Assembly: GCF_000565175.1 (NCBI RefSeq)
Contig: NZ_CP006681.1
Coordinates: 744,001-808,000, forward strand
Reading direction: 5' to 3'
Source: Spiroplasma culicicola AES-1
Lineage (GTDB): Bacteria; Bacillota_I; Bacilli_A; Mycoplasmatales; Mycoplasmataceae
Length of the DNA stretch: 64,000 bases
This document shows positions 20,584 to 30,233 of the stretch, in pieces. Each line of letters begins with the position of its first letter. Positions within the stretch are counted from its first letter, which is position 1. A program made the translations under genes and the position numbers. The notes under the pieces were generated by a model, which did no database searches, was not told the origin of the DNA, and worked only from the letters and a program-made list of their open reading frames with translations.

Positions 20584-21342
20584 TTAATCAACTATTACAT
20601 TATTAAATTTATTTAAAAACTCTTTATCAATATCTTTATTAGTAACAAGTTTAGTTATTTTATTTATATTTGTCATTCGATTTAATCCAACACTTTTGTA
20701 TTTTGATGAATCTGCTAATAAAATACTTTCGTGAGTATTTTTTAAAGCCGAAGAAATTAAGTCCACTTCTGGGGCAAAATCATCAAAAACTTCTCCAGTA
20801 TTATCAAAATAAAAACAACTAAAAAAGACTTTATCTAATTTACATTCATTAAAATAATCAGCAGCTGTTCTTGAAAAAAATACTTTACTTTTTTCTCTAA
20901 ACAATCCCCCAATTAAAACAACATCAATTACATGACTATTATTTCTTGCAGCTTCAAAAACAGCAAGTGAATTTGTCACTAAGGTTCTAATTTTTTTAGT
21001 TATATGTTTAACAAAGATTTCAACTGTTGAACCAGCTCCACAAAAAATAATATCTAAATCATTGAGTAAATCATTTGCAACTTTTGCAATTAATTCTTTT
21101 TTGACTTTATTAATTTCTAATTTATTATCTGTACTTAGTTCCGATTCATCATTTAAATTGACAGTGATACCACCAAATGAAAGTGTAATAACTCCTTCAT
21201 TTTCAAGTTCTTTAAGATCTCTTCTTGTAGTAGCTTCATTAATATTATGAGTCAATGCAAATTCAAGAAATTCTTTTGTAATAATGAATTTTTTGCCTTT
21301 AAATTCATTAATAAATAATTCTTTTCTCTTTAGTTTATGCAT
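20584..21342 (-). CDS. DeoR-family regulator, paralog B
   Basis: A 252-residue paralog of the regulator at 18328-19086, with the same HTH (NINEATTRRDLKELENEGV) and sensing domain (FCGAGSTVEIFVK, VVLIGGLFREKS, LLADSSKYKSVGLNRMTN). SD TGGAGGTTT precedes the ATG. It is transcribed toward the small-gene array, which begins about 80 bases after its stop. No sugar enzyme is directly attached, so its target is unclear; cross-talk with paralog A is plausible. Confidence 0.88.
   Translation of the reverse strand: MHKLKRKELFINEFKGKKFIITKEFLEFALTHNINEATTRRDLKELENEGVITLSFGGITVNLNDESELSTDNKLEINKVKKELIAKVANDLLNDLDIIFCGAGSTVEIFVKHITKKIRTLVTNSLAVFEAARNNSHVIDVVLIGGLFREKSKVFFSRTAADYFNECKLDKVFFSCFYFDNTGEVFDDFAPEVDLISSALKNTHESILLADSSKYKSVGLNRMTNINKITKLVTNKDIDKEFLNKFNNVIVD
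20861..20998. repeat. 138-bp tract identical to 18605-18742
   Basis: This is the partner of the identical tract in DeoR paralog A. It covers the middle of the sensing domain (residues around ALVT-NSLAVFEAARNN to FSRTAAD). Confidence 0.8.
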
Positions 21343-21419
21343 AATAAACCTCCACTATAATATTCTACCAAGAATTAATTAGTTTTTATTTTTTTAGACA
21401 TTATTAAGCATTAAACATA

Positions 21420-21467
21420 AAAAAATGATTATCAGTTTTTGACCAGAAAACTAAGTAATCATTTTTT
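21420..21467 (-). terminator. Bulged terminator hairpin
   Basis: Outer stem AAAAAATGATTA / TAATCATTTTTT with an inner stem AGTTTT / AAAACT, followed by a T run on the minus strand. It could end transcripts from the metalloprotease gene or a small RNA encoded at 21538-21644. Confidence 0.6.
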
Positions 21468-21537
21468 AAATCTGTTTTACATTTTTATAAATAAATTATA
21501 AGATTTGCTTTAATATGAACAACGTTTTATAGCAACC

Positions 21538-21644
21538 TTAACAAGGGGGTTGATAAGTTTTTAATCGCTTATATAAGCGAAGTAAGTATATGAGGTAATA
21601 AATTTTTTATATCTATTACCATTTTGTATATTACTCCTTGTTAA
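21538..21644. ncRNA. Possible structured RNA of unknown class
   Basis: TTAACAAGG (21538-21546) pairs with CCTTGTTAA (21636-21644). Inside are a perfect palindrome CGCTTATATAAGCG (21566-21579) and a hairpin GGTAATA...TATTACC (21594-21620). The three nested helices lie in a 332-base gap without a gene between the metalloprotease and DeoR paralog B, and a terminator follows on the minus strand. I see none of the signatures of RNase P, SRP RNA or tmRNA. The strand is uncertain; minus is favoured by the terminator. Confidence 0.35.
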
Positions 21645-21674
21645 ATAAAAAGCAACATTAAATTTAAAATATGT

Positions 21675-23228
21675 TTATTTTTTTATTTTTTGTTTTCTTT
21701 TTATAGTTTTAACAATGAAATAAAATGCTGTTACAGAAACAACAACTGCTCCAATTACAAGAAAAATCGTTGCAAATGAAATTGCTGCTTGATATTCATA
21801 AGCTCCAAAAACTTCACCACCATACAACTGACGATAATCTAAAGTACTTGCATGATTTTGTACTCTTGCTTCATTAATTTTACTTCCAAATGCGTCAAGA
21901 GCATGACCCATTTCATGAACTAAAACATTAAATTTATTGGGACTACTTCAAAAACCCCAAGCATATTGATTATTAAATTGTTTATAAGTCAGACTTGTAC
22001 CAGTTAAAACAATATATGAATATGCAAAACTAACAAACTCTTTATTATCATCAATGTAATATGCTGAGTTTGTGTATCCCATGACTCCTTGCATATCTTC
22101 ATCACTTACTAAAGGATAATCAGGACTAATTATTAATGCACAAATTATTAAATTAACTCAAACTTCATTTTGAATTAATGCATACAATCCATTATATAGG
22201 TCTAAAGTTAATTGCTTTAGTTTTTGTGTATCTGTTGTTGTTCATTTTTCATAATCCACTCCAGTATTACTTGGTGTATTTTGTAAATAAACTTCTTCTA
22301 AATTATCATAGACATATGTAAAATTAATCATACTAAAGTTATTTTTATCTTTTGAAACTTGGTTTAAACTAGTATTTAAATTTTCAAAAGTTTGATAATG
22401 ATTTTTAACAAAATTATTAAATTCTAAAATTGATTCTTCACTTGCTTTTGAATATGAATCATACATTCATGTATTAAGAATTTTTATTAAAGAACTATTA
22501 GTAAAACTTAGATTAACTTGATATTCTCTTGTAATTTGAGTGGCAATCAAATCTAATGGAGACTGAGAAAGTCGATCATGTCATATAATAGCTTCATTAT
22601 TATATTTTAAATTCAAATCACCTGGTTTAACCAATAAAGTTGTATCATAAATAACTTTATCTTCTTTAGTTTTATCTTCGTTTACTAATTGTACAATATA
22701 CTGAGCAATTGTTTGAGAACTATTATAGAAATCATTAATTTTTCCCCCAACTTTAATAATGCTTGGAAAAATATTAATAAAAAAATTATTTGTAATTTCT
22801 CAACTTTTATTTTTTAAATTATCATCTGTGTTTAATCATTTACTAAAACTCTCTGCAAAGAATTCAGCATCACTACTTGCTCCATAAATACTAGGCATAA
22901 TTGTTGAAGCCATTAAATTTTGAATAAATAATTCTTTTATAATACTTGAATTACTTCCTGATACAGTAATGTTTTGTTCTAAACTAATTAAGTCACTGTC
23001 ATCTACTGTAATACTATTTGCATAATAGTATTTTAAAATTCTTCCATAATACATGTATTTAGCACTAGGAGTAATTAAACTCTGATAATCAATTGTATCT
23101 TTATTATTAAGTTCCTTCACTGAATTTATATTTTGAGTTTCAACAATTTGAGCTTTTACAACTTCATAAGTACTAGTTGTAAAAGAAAATGATCATAGAA
23201 AAGCTCAAAAAGATATTATAAAATTCAT
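21675..23228 (-). CDS. Membrane-anchored extracellular zinc metalloprotease-like protein
   Basis: A 517-residue protein. The N terminus is hydrophobic (a signal anchor rich in TGA-encoded Trp), a large polar extracellular region follows, and one membrane helix near residues 480-505 ends in a Lys-rich cytosolic tail. HEMGH at residues 438-442 fits the HExxH zinc site, with an AFGSKINEARVQNH segment shortly after. SD AGGTG precedes the ATG, and a T17 tract lies in the promoter. The protease role is inferred from the motif and topology; the family is not recognised. A surface protease with a variable-length promoter would suit host interaction. Confidence 0.6.
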
Positions 23229-23260
23229 TTTATTTCACCTACTTTATTAAAATAGTATAC

Positions 23261-23277
23261 AAAAAAAAAAAAAAAAA
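23261..23277. repeat. A17 homopolymer (T17 toward the metalloprotease gene)
   Basis: Seventeen A; on the coding strand T17 is followed directly by GTATACT, a good -10-like hexamer, 26 bases before the ATG. The tract therefore occupies the -35/-10 spacer, where a change of one base would affect promoter strength. Confidence 0.8.
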
Positions 23278-23399
23278 CATAAATGTGTATTTTTAAAAAA
23301 CTAAAGTTTTGCTTTGCTTTTATTAACATTTTTTAGAAATATATCTTCTTATATAAAGTTGAATAAATTAAAAATAAGAAAGATAATATAATTTTTTCA

Positions 23400-24128
23400 C
23401 TAAAATTGAGTGTCTCTTTTCTTTTGTTTAGCTCTTTGCCTGGCCTCTTTTTTATCAAGTTTTTCATTTATCTTAACTATTTTTAGGGCATCATTTGCCT
23501 TTTGCTCTTGATATTCTTGATCAATTTTAAGTTCTAATTGTTTTTTAAATGCTTGAATTTCTTCTTGTTTTTGAGCCTCTTTTAGTAAGAATTGCTCATA
23601 TCGCTGAAATTTTATTTCTTTGTTTGTTGGGATATGTTCTCCCTTTTTTCAAGCTTGATATTGCTGTTCTAGATTTTGTTTACGTTTTAGTTCTTGATTG
23701 CGAGCAATCAAAGTTATAAAAACTCCAATTGTTAAAGCCATAATTGCTATTAATAATAAAATTATAAATTTAATAATGATAAATAACGTTGTATTTTCAA
23801 ATACATAGCTTAATAAAATTAAACCAATTAAAATAATTGAAAAACTAAAAGCATAAGTAAATTGATCACTTTTGTGTGCTTTTAAAAAATATAAAGCTGT
23901 TGTTATTATTCCTGTGTAAAGTAAATAAGAAATACAAATTAGAGCAACATAACCTGCAATTGGAGATGGTAAGTTTTCAAGTAATGAAAAACTAAAATCA
24001 TTGCCAATTGTCAATCATATAGCAATTCCTGGAATAATTGATTCTAGTAATAAAAATAAAACACTAACTCAAAAATCAGTTCTTGATTCATTAAAACTTT
24101 GTCATGCATTTGCTGTTTTATTGTTCAT
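23400..24128 (-). CDS. Membrane protein with charged C-terminal coiled coil
   Basis: A 242-residue protein. The first half has about four membrane segments (including CISYLLYTGIITTALYF and IIIKFIILLLIAIMALTIG); the second half, from about residue 145, is a Lys/Gln/Glu-rich coiled coil facing the cytosol. Trp codons are TGA. It is upstream of no obvious partner. Family not recognised. Confidence 0.6.
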
Positions 24129-24198
24129 TTCTTTCAAACTCCTTTATATAATCATAAACTAAAAATAAAAAAACCTCGTTAGAGGTTTGGTTTCTTAA

Positions 24199-24272
24199 TG
24201 GAGCGGGTGAAGGGAATCGAACCCTCACAGTCAGCTTGGAAGGCTGAAGTTCTACCATTAAACTACACCCGC
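24199..24272 (-). tRNA. tRNA-Gly (TCC)
   Basis: A 74-nt cloverleaf on the minus strand: acceptor GCGGGTG/CACCCGC, D-loop GTTTAATGGTAGAAC, anticodon stem TCAGC/GCTGA with loop CTTCCAA (anticodon TCC), T arm AGGGTTCGATTCCCT and an encoded CCA end. Confidence 0.97.
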
Positions 24273-24356
24273 AAATCAAATACATACAAATAATATATGA
24301 TATTTCTATGTATTTCAATACTTTTTGAAAATTTTTTTGAAAATATCTCTCTTTTT

Positions 24357-26036
24357 TTAACCTCAATAGATAGTTTTTTTGAAAGCTATATATGACAAGA
24401 ATATAATAAGTGCTATTACAAAAACCAATATTAAATAAACAAAAATTGGATTGAAATATTGTTTTTCTTTTGCAATACTTATTAAACTTGATTGATCTAA
24501 AGTTTTAAAATAATCAGTATTAGCATTATTTTTAACTTGTACATCATATAAATTAAAGATAGGCATGATTCACATTTTACTACTATATGATAATTTTTGA
24601 TCTATAAAACTATCGCTTCTAAGATTATCATAGAAAAAAACTGATTGAAAAGCTAAAAATGGATTTAAATAAACTAACTTTGTCATATTTTGTTTATAAT
24701 ATTGTGCTCCTGTTAAATTACTAGAATCTTCATCAAAATTATAAATATACATTCTTTCTGGATTTAATCGATTATTAATTAAAAATTCTAATCCCATTTC
24801 ATATAACCTAATTGCTGGATTAATTGTATCCTTATTTGCTTCAATTCAAGTATTAGAATCATTTTTCAAATACATTATTCCACTATTTCCGCCATTTTGA
24901 CTTGAAAAATGCCAATATGTTTCTAAAGTAAAAATATTATTGACAATTTTATTTATAACATCTGATAGTTCTATCAAAAATGAATTATTTGTTGTATTAA
25001 TAAACTTAATTAGATTATTAAAATTAAATTCACCTTCAAAATTATAAGTTTTTTGATTATTTTGATCAAAATAAGTTTTACCTCAAATTGATTCTAATGT
25101 TTGAGTTTCAATATTTTTACCTTCTAAAAATTCTTGATTTAAAACTGAAAGTAATTCTAAATATTGATTTTCTGCTCCATTTTGATAATCAAAAGCAAAA
25201 ATTGAAACTCCATTTTTAAGACAAAATTCATTTGAATATGATGTAGAATCACTACAAAATCCATTGTGGGCTTCACCTGCTCATTTATCTTTAATTTTAT
25301 AATCTTTTAATTTGCTAAAATCTGTAATCAATTGTTCAAATTGATCTTCGTATTTTTGCTCTAACTCCTTAGTTTTATAAATAATTTGATATTGAGCTGA
25401 ATTAAAAGCTAAACCATTGTCATAAAGATTTGAAAAAATAGTAGTTAACATTGTTCACAAAAAGTTGAAAGCCAATAATATCATCATTAAACTTCCAGCA
25501 ATTCCCAATAATAGAGTTGAACTAATATTACTAATTAACACTAAAATTGCACCAATCAAATAATTGATAAATAAAATAATAAACATTCCTAAAAATAAGT
25601 TTGCTGCCATCGAAGACAATGCCACTGATTGAGATAAAGCAACTATAGCAAGCATTATTAAGTTGCTTATTATAAAAATTATTGTTGTGATTAAAAAGAT
25701 TGGTATTAATCTTTGTCAATAAATTTTTTGTGCACTAAAATTATTTCGCAGTTCTAAGGAAAAAATACCACTTTTTTTATCTTCAATTTTGAATTTGGCA
25801 AAATATCACATTTGCAAGATTGAAAAATAAATTAATAAAATTGCAAAATTAAAAACATAGATGATAATCATAGAACTATCAAAGTGATTTCCACTGTTTG
25901 CTGAAGTACTTATAACTATATTGGCAATTAAAAAGGAAATAAAAAATAATACTGTTGATATAATAAATGTTTTTGATTTGAAAGTATTCAAAAATATTCT
26001 ATTCATTATTGGAAATGAGTAACTAATCTTTTTCAT
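24357..26036 (-). CDS. ABC-2 type transporter permease
   Basis: A 559-residue membrane protein. One helix lies near residues 22-45, a cluster of helices follows up to about 200 (ANLFLGMFIILFINYLIGA), then a polar extracytoplasmic domain of roughly 300 residues, and a last helix near 530 (IFVYLILVFVIALIIFLSYI). The start overlaps the stop of the ATPase gene by TAATG. The topology, one permease with a large external domain paired with one ATPase, is that of exporters. The substrate is unknown. The stop is TAA at 24357; an upstream TGA is Trp. Confidence 0.75.
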
Positions 26037-26770
26037 TATTTTCTCCTTAAATTAATTTTGTCAAATTTTATACTTGTAGAATTTGTATTTATATATTGCT
26101 TATACATTGAATATAGTTTGGAATCTTCTTTATTAAAACTTCCATCAAATTTAATTTCACCATCATTAATAAAAATTACATGATTTATTAAATTTTCTAA
26201 TTCATCTAAATTATGACTAGTAATTAAAACTCCAATTTTTAGATCATTGTAAATTTTTTTTATCAAATCAAGAAACATAACTTTAGATTCTACATCTAAA
26301 TTAGCTGTTGGTTCATCAAATATAACAAATTTTGGTTCGCATACCATTATTGATAATAATAATGCTCTTTTTTGTAAACCACTTGATAATTCCTTGAATT
26401 TATTTTTTCTATAACTGTCTAATTGTAAAATATCTAATCATTCTTCAATATTTTTTGAATATACTTCTTTACTAATAAATTTTAAAGATGCAGAATATTG
26501 AGCAAACTCAACAATATTAAAGTCTTTTGGAAAATTATTTTGATCAGGAAAAAAAGCAATATCTGAAATATTGCTGTTTTCTCCAAAATCAACTTCAATT
26601 TGTCCTGGATTAACTTTAAATTGATTTAAGATTGCTTTAATTGTTGTTGTTTTACCTGCTCCATTATTACCAATAAAACCTGTAATTTTATTATTTGCAA
26701 TCGCCAAGTTTATATTTCTAATCCCTTTTTGATTTTTAAAAATTATTGATAAATCATTTATTTTTATCAT
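26036..26770 (-). CDS. ABC transporter ATP-binding protein
   Basis: A 244-residue ATPase with Walker A GNNGAGKTT (34-42), signature LSSGLQKRA, Walker B FVIFDEPTANLD and the switch His in LITSHNLDEL. It pairs with the permease that follows in the same operon. Mollicutes often use such small systems for export of peptides or lipids; no substrate can be named. Confidence 0.92.
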
Positions 26771-26845
26771 ATTAAACCTTTCTTATCCAATTCATTCAGC
26801 TTTTATTCTTTTTATAATCTTAAGAAAATTATACCATTTTTATTT

Positions 26846-27409
26846 TTAAAAATTCTTAATAACCTTAGCAGGAACTCCTCCCACTACTGTATTTTCTGGT
26901 ACATCTTTATTTACAACAGCTCCTGCTGCAACTACTGCATTTTTGCCAATTTTGACTCCTTGTAGAATTGTTGCATTTGAACCAATTCACACGTTTTGTT
27001 CAACTATTATTGGTTTTGGAATTACATTCTTGCGCAATTGGGGATCTAAATCATGATTTAATGTTGAAAATACTACATTATGTCCTACTTGCACATTATC
27101 ATGTAAATAAATTCCTCCTTGATCTTGAAAACTAACATTTTGATTTATAAAAACATTTTTACCAATATAAAGGTTTTTACCAAAATCAACATAAACTGGA
27201 GGAAATAATGTAAAACTATCATCAACTGGTTTATTGATAATCTTTGAAAATAAGTCATTAATTTTGGTTTTTTCATGATATTGATAATTTAATTCACAAA
27301 TAATTTTTCTTGATTCATTATAAAAATAATATAAAGCCTCCATTTGCTTACTATTTGCTTCAATAGGTTTTTGAGCATTTAAATGTTCTAATAGACTTTC
27401 TAAATTCAT
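26846..27409 (-). CDS. Maltose/galactoside O-acetyltransferase family (hexapeptide repeat)
   Basis: A 187-residue left-handed beta-helix acetyltransferase. The N-terminal helical part matches sugar O-acetyltransferases ([18 protein letters not shown]), then hexapeptide repeats run from about residue 70 to 180, with the catalytic motif TLNHDL and the typical end [10 protein letters not shown]. It transfers acetyl from acetyl-CoA to a sugar. It stands alone between a terminator hairpin and the ABC operon. Confidence 0.9.
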
Positions 27410-27437
27410 TTCTTTTCACCTCTATTTAAATAATAAA

Positions 27438-27458
27438 GACTTCAACTAAGTTGAAGTC
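27438..27458 (-). terminator. Hairpin between RpiR and acetyltransferase genes
   Basis: GACTTCAA-CTAAG-TTGAAGTC, an 8-bp stem followed by TTTATTATTT on the minus strand. It is probably a terminator for the regulator gene. Confidence 0.6.
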
Positions 27459-27479
27459 AATTAAATATCTTTAATTTTT

Positions 27480-28250
27480 TTATAAAATTTTTGGTTTATT
27501 TTCAACTTTTTCTGCAATTAACAAGAACAATGTCATTAAAGCGTGAGCGCGATATTTATAATCACTACTTAAATTGTAATTAATAATTGTTTTTGTTCAT
27601 TCTTCAACTTCAGGAACTTCTGTTAAATGGTTTGTAGTTATGATAATATAAACTCTTTTTGATAACTTTTCTAGAAACTCTAAAATTCTTGATAAAGTTT
27701 CTGTATCTCTTCCTGTCATAATTACTAGTACTAATTGGTCTTTATAATCGACATGACGTACAACTTCTAAATTAATTGAACTGTCCATTACTCGTGCATC
27801 AACACCTTGATTTCTCAAGATATTTTCAAAGTGACGAGCTGTATACATTGATTGAAATGAAGGTGCAATTCATAATTTCTTTTCTTGATTTATTTGTTCA
27901 GCTAACTTTAAAATAAAATCAGAAGAATTGAGAGCCCATTCATTGATAATATTTAAATTTTGATCGTCCACTTGATTATAATTTATTTCTTTTGTTGGTT
28001 GTTGTTTGGCCAACATACTTTCATGTTCAATTTTTAGTCTAATAGCAAGTTCTTTATAACCTTCACAAAGAGTTGCTTTTGCAAATTGTGTTACTGTAGA
28101 CATTGATACAAAACATGCGTCTGCTAATTCATTTTGATTTTTAAAGATTCCTTGATTAAAATCATCTAATAATTGTTTGGCAATTGATTTAAATGTTGTA
28201 TTTCTGTTATCTTTAACAAGGTTTTCAATTCGTTCATACATTGATATCAT
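27480..28250 (-). CDS. RpiR-family regulator (second)
   Basis: A 256-residue protein with an N-terminal HTH (ACFVSMSTVTQFAKATLCEGY, split here as CFVSMSTVTQF and ATLCEGYKEL) and a C-terminal SIS-like domain (VLVIMTGRDTETLS). It is distinct from the regulator at 2810-3640. It lies between miaA and the acetyltransferase with no sugar operon attached, so its target is not evident. Confidence 0.8.
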
Positions 28251-28343
28251 TGTAATCTTCCTTTGCTTTTAACTATTATAATATAGAATTGTTAGAAACA
28301 AACACAAATGATAAAGTTTAAATATTTATTATTTATAGTAAAA

Positions 28344-29270
28344 TTATTTTATTTTGGTTTTTAAAAACTCTAAAACTTGGTCACACATTTGTTCAAAATC
28401 ACTGTATTGATGTTCAAATCAATGAACATTATCATATTGATTTCGAAATCAAGTCATTTGTCTTCTTGCATAACGGCGATTATTGCGTTGCATTAAAGCA
28501 ATTGTTTGATCATAATCAATTTCTTGTTTTAAATATTGAATAATTTCAGGTCCCCCAATACATTTTAAAGCTTGTGCTGAAGCATTAAAATTGTTATCTT
28601 CATAAGCTTTTTTAATTTCATCAAATAATCCCCTATCTGTTAATTGTAAAACTCGTTCATTTATTCTTTGATGTAACTTTTCGCGATCTGGTTTAATCCC
28701 AATAATGATTAAATTATCATAAAATAGTGTTTTATTATTCTTATTTAAATCACTTTTTAATGATTTTGAATATTCAATAATTTCTAAGGCACGAATAATT
28801 TTATTGCGATTATTGACATGAATTTCATTTGCAGCCAAAGTATCTATTTGATTTAATTGTTCTCAAAGTTGATGATTTGAAAGTTCTTCAAATTGTTCTT
28901 TAAAACCTACAATTGTTTGATTTTCAAATAAAAAATTGTAATTCATAATTAAAGCATTAATATATAATCCAGTTCCCCCAATTACAATTGGAGTTTTATC
29001 TTGCTTTAAAATTTTGTCAATTATTGTTCGAGCTTGAGTTTGATAATCTGCCACTGAATAAGTTTCATTCACTTCTTTAATAGATATTAAGTGATGCACA
29101 ACCCCTTGCATTTCTTCAGTTTTAATTTTATTAGTTGCAATATCTGTTCCTTTAAAAATTTGGGTTGAATCTGCGTTAATACATTCACCATTAAATAATT
29201 TAGCAATTTTTAAGGATAAATCAGTTTTTCCCGAAGCAGTTGGTCCAACAATTACAATTATTTTTTTCAT
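28344..29270 (-). CDS. miaA: tRNA dimethylallyltransferase
   Basis: A 308-residue enzyme with P-loop IVGPTASGKTDLS (residues 7-19), the DST motif NADSTQIFKG and the conserved IGGTGLYINAL; the C-terminal part carries RNNRRYARRQMTWFRNQ. It adds a dimethylallyl group to A37 of tRNAs reading UNN codons. It needs DMAPP, which ties it to isoprenoid synthesis and the ispH at 58.3 kb. Confidence 0.95.
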
Positions 29271-29382
29271 TTATTTAATCAACTTTCTTTTCTTATAAAT
29301 AGAGGATAAACAAATTATTGATATTTTTAATAGTATTAATCAGCTTAATAACATTAAAAATATAAATAAAAAATATTTCCAC

Positions 29383-29484
29383 CCGCTATAAAATGCATGA
29401 GATAGGAAATACTAATTTATAGAGCGGTTTTGGACACTCACGCAAACATAAAGAATAACAAATATTCTTGGCGTCCCGAAGGAC
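29383..29484. other. Structured intergenic region upstream of miaA
   Basis: Part of a 268-base gap. It has a stem CCGCTATAAA / TTTATA-GA-GCGG (29383-29392 with 29416-29427), a hairpin AAGAATA / TATTCTT (29451-29469) and a tight hairpin GTCC-CGAA-GGAC (29473-29484). It is more GC-rich than its surroundings. It may be a small RNA (plus strand, ending at the hairpin 29507-29537) or the miaA leader (minus strand). No known RNA class is recognised. Confidence 0.4.
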
Positions 29485-29506
29485 ATTATTATTATAATCT
29501 ATAAAT

Positions 29507-29537
29507 AAAAAAATATCTCCCCCCGAGATATTTTTTT
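29507..29537 (-). terminator. Bidirectional terminator after the 184-residue protein gene
   Basis: AAAATATCTC-CCCCC-GAGATATTTT, a 10-bp stem with A and T runs on both sides, directly after the TAA at 29539 on the minus strand. Confidence 0.9.
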
Positions 29538-29538
29538 A

Positions 29539-30093
29539 TTATTTTTTATTACCGATTGGAAATTTTCTAATTTCAACATTCATTTTTTTAGGTTCAACGA
29601 TTGAAGATTGGAATAAAACTGTTTTTTTAGCTTTATCTAATGCATCTGCAGAAACTTTAGTATCTTTCATAAAGTTGTAGATTTCTGCTACGTTTTTTGC
29701 TCCAGTAACTTGTGCAGTTCATGGTTGACCTGCTTTACGTTTAACTTTAGCATTCATTCAGTGTAAAGCAACAACGTTATTTACATCATCAACTTCACCT
29801 TCTGGATCAACTAATGCATATACTCATCCAAATTCAGATTCATATCCAAATTCATTAAATTTAAGTACTGCTCCTGCAACATCTTTTCTATAGATTGCAG
29901 AGTTTGTTGCAGATACTGGATCTGCTTTTTCTCAAATAAATTTTTCTTGTCCCTCTGATAATTTGATTGTTTTATCCATAATTTTGTTAGGTTTTGGATC
30001 TGATGCTTTCTTTCTTGTTTGAATGTGAACAGATCTTTTTGCGTTAGAAGCTGCACGTTTAACTGCTGCTTTTTCTGGTCCTTTATTTGCCAT
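29539..30093 (-). CDS. Conserved hypothetical protein, basic N terminus
   Basis: A 184-residue soluble protein. The N terminus (MANKGPEKAAVKRAASNAKR) is strongly basic and low in complexity, like a nucleic-acid-binding tail; the rest is mixed alpha/beta with VYALVDPEGEVDD and LHWMNAKVKRKAGQPW. The ATG at 30093 is chosen because it starts the basic tail; two upstream in-frame starts have no better SD. No function is recognised. Confidence 0.6.
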
Positions 30094-30172
30094 ATTGCGC
30101 ACCATCTTTCTAATGTAAAACATTTTGATTTAGAATTAAATTATCCTAAACATATAATAATTATACATTAAA

Positions 30173-30202
30173 AAATGGTTTTTTTAGAAGTAAAAACCAT
30201 TT
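30173..30202 (-). terminator. Terminator at the end of the restriction island
   Basis: AAATGGTTTTT pairs with AAAAACCATTT, with T runs on the minus strand, 32 bases after the stop of the DUF4420 gene. Confidence 0.75.
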
Positions 30203-30233
30203 GGGGTTGAATAAATTATTTGATGAAATTGAT

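Noticed and set aside
21538-21644. RNase P RNA, SRP RNA, tmRNA or a tracrRNA.
   Set aside because: I find no GAGGAAAGTCC, no GGTCAGGTCC/GGAAGCAGC-type SRP loop, no tag-coding sequence and no CRISPR repeat partner.
24118-24366. An 82-codon minus-strand frame across the tRNA region.
   Set aside because: It runs through the tRNA-Gly gene and has no SD; it is a chance frame.
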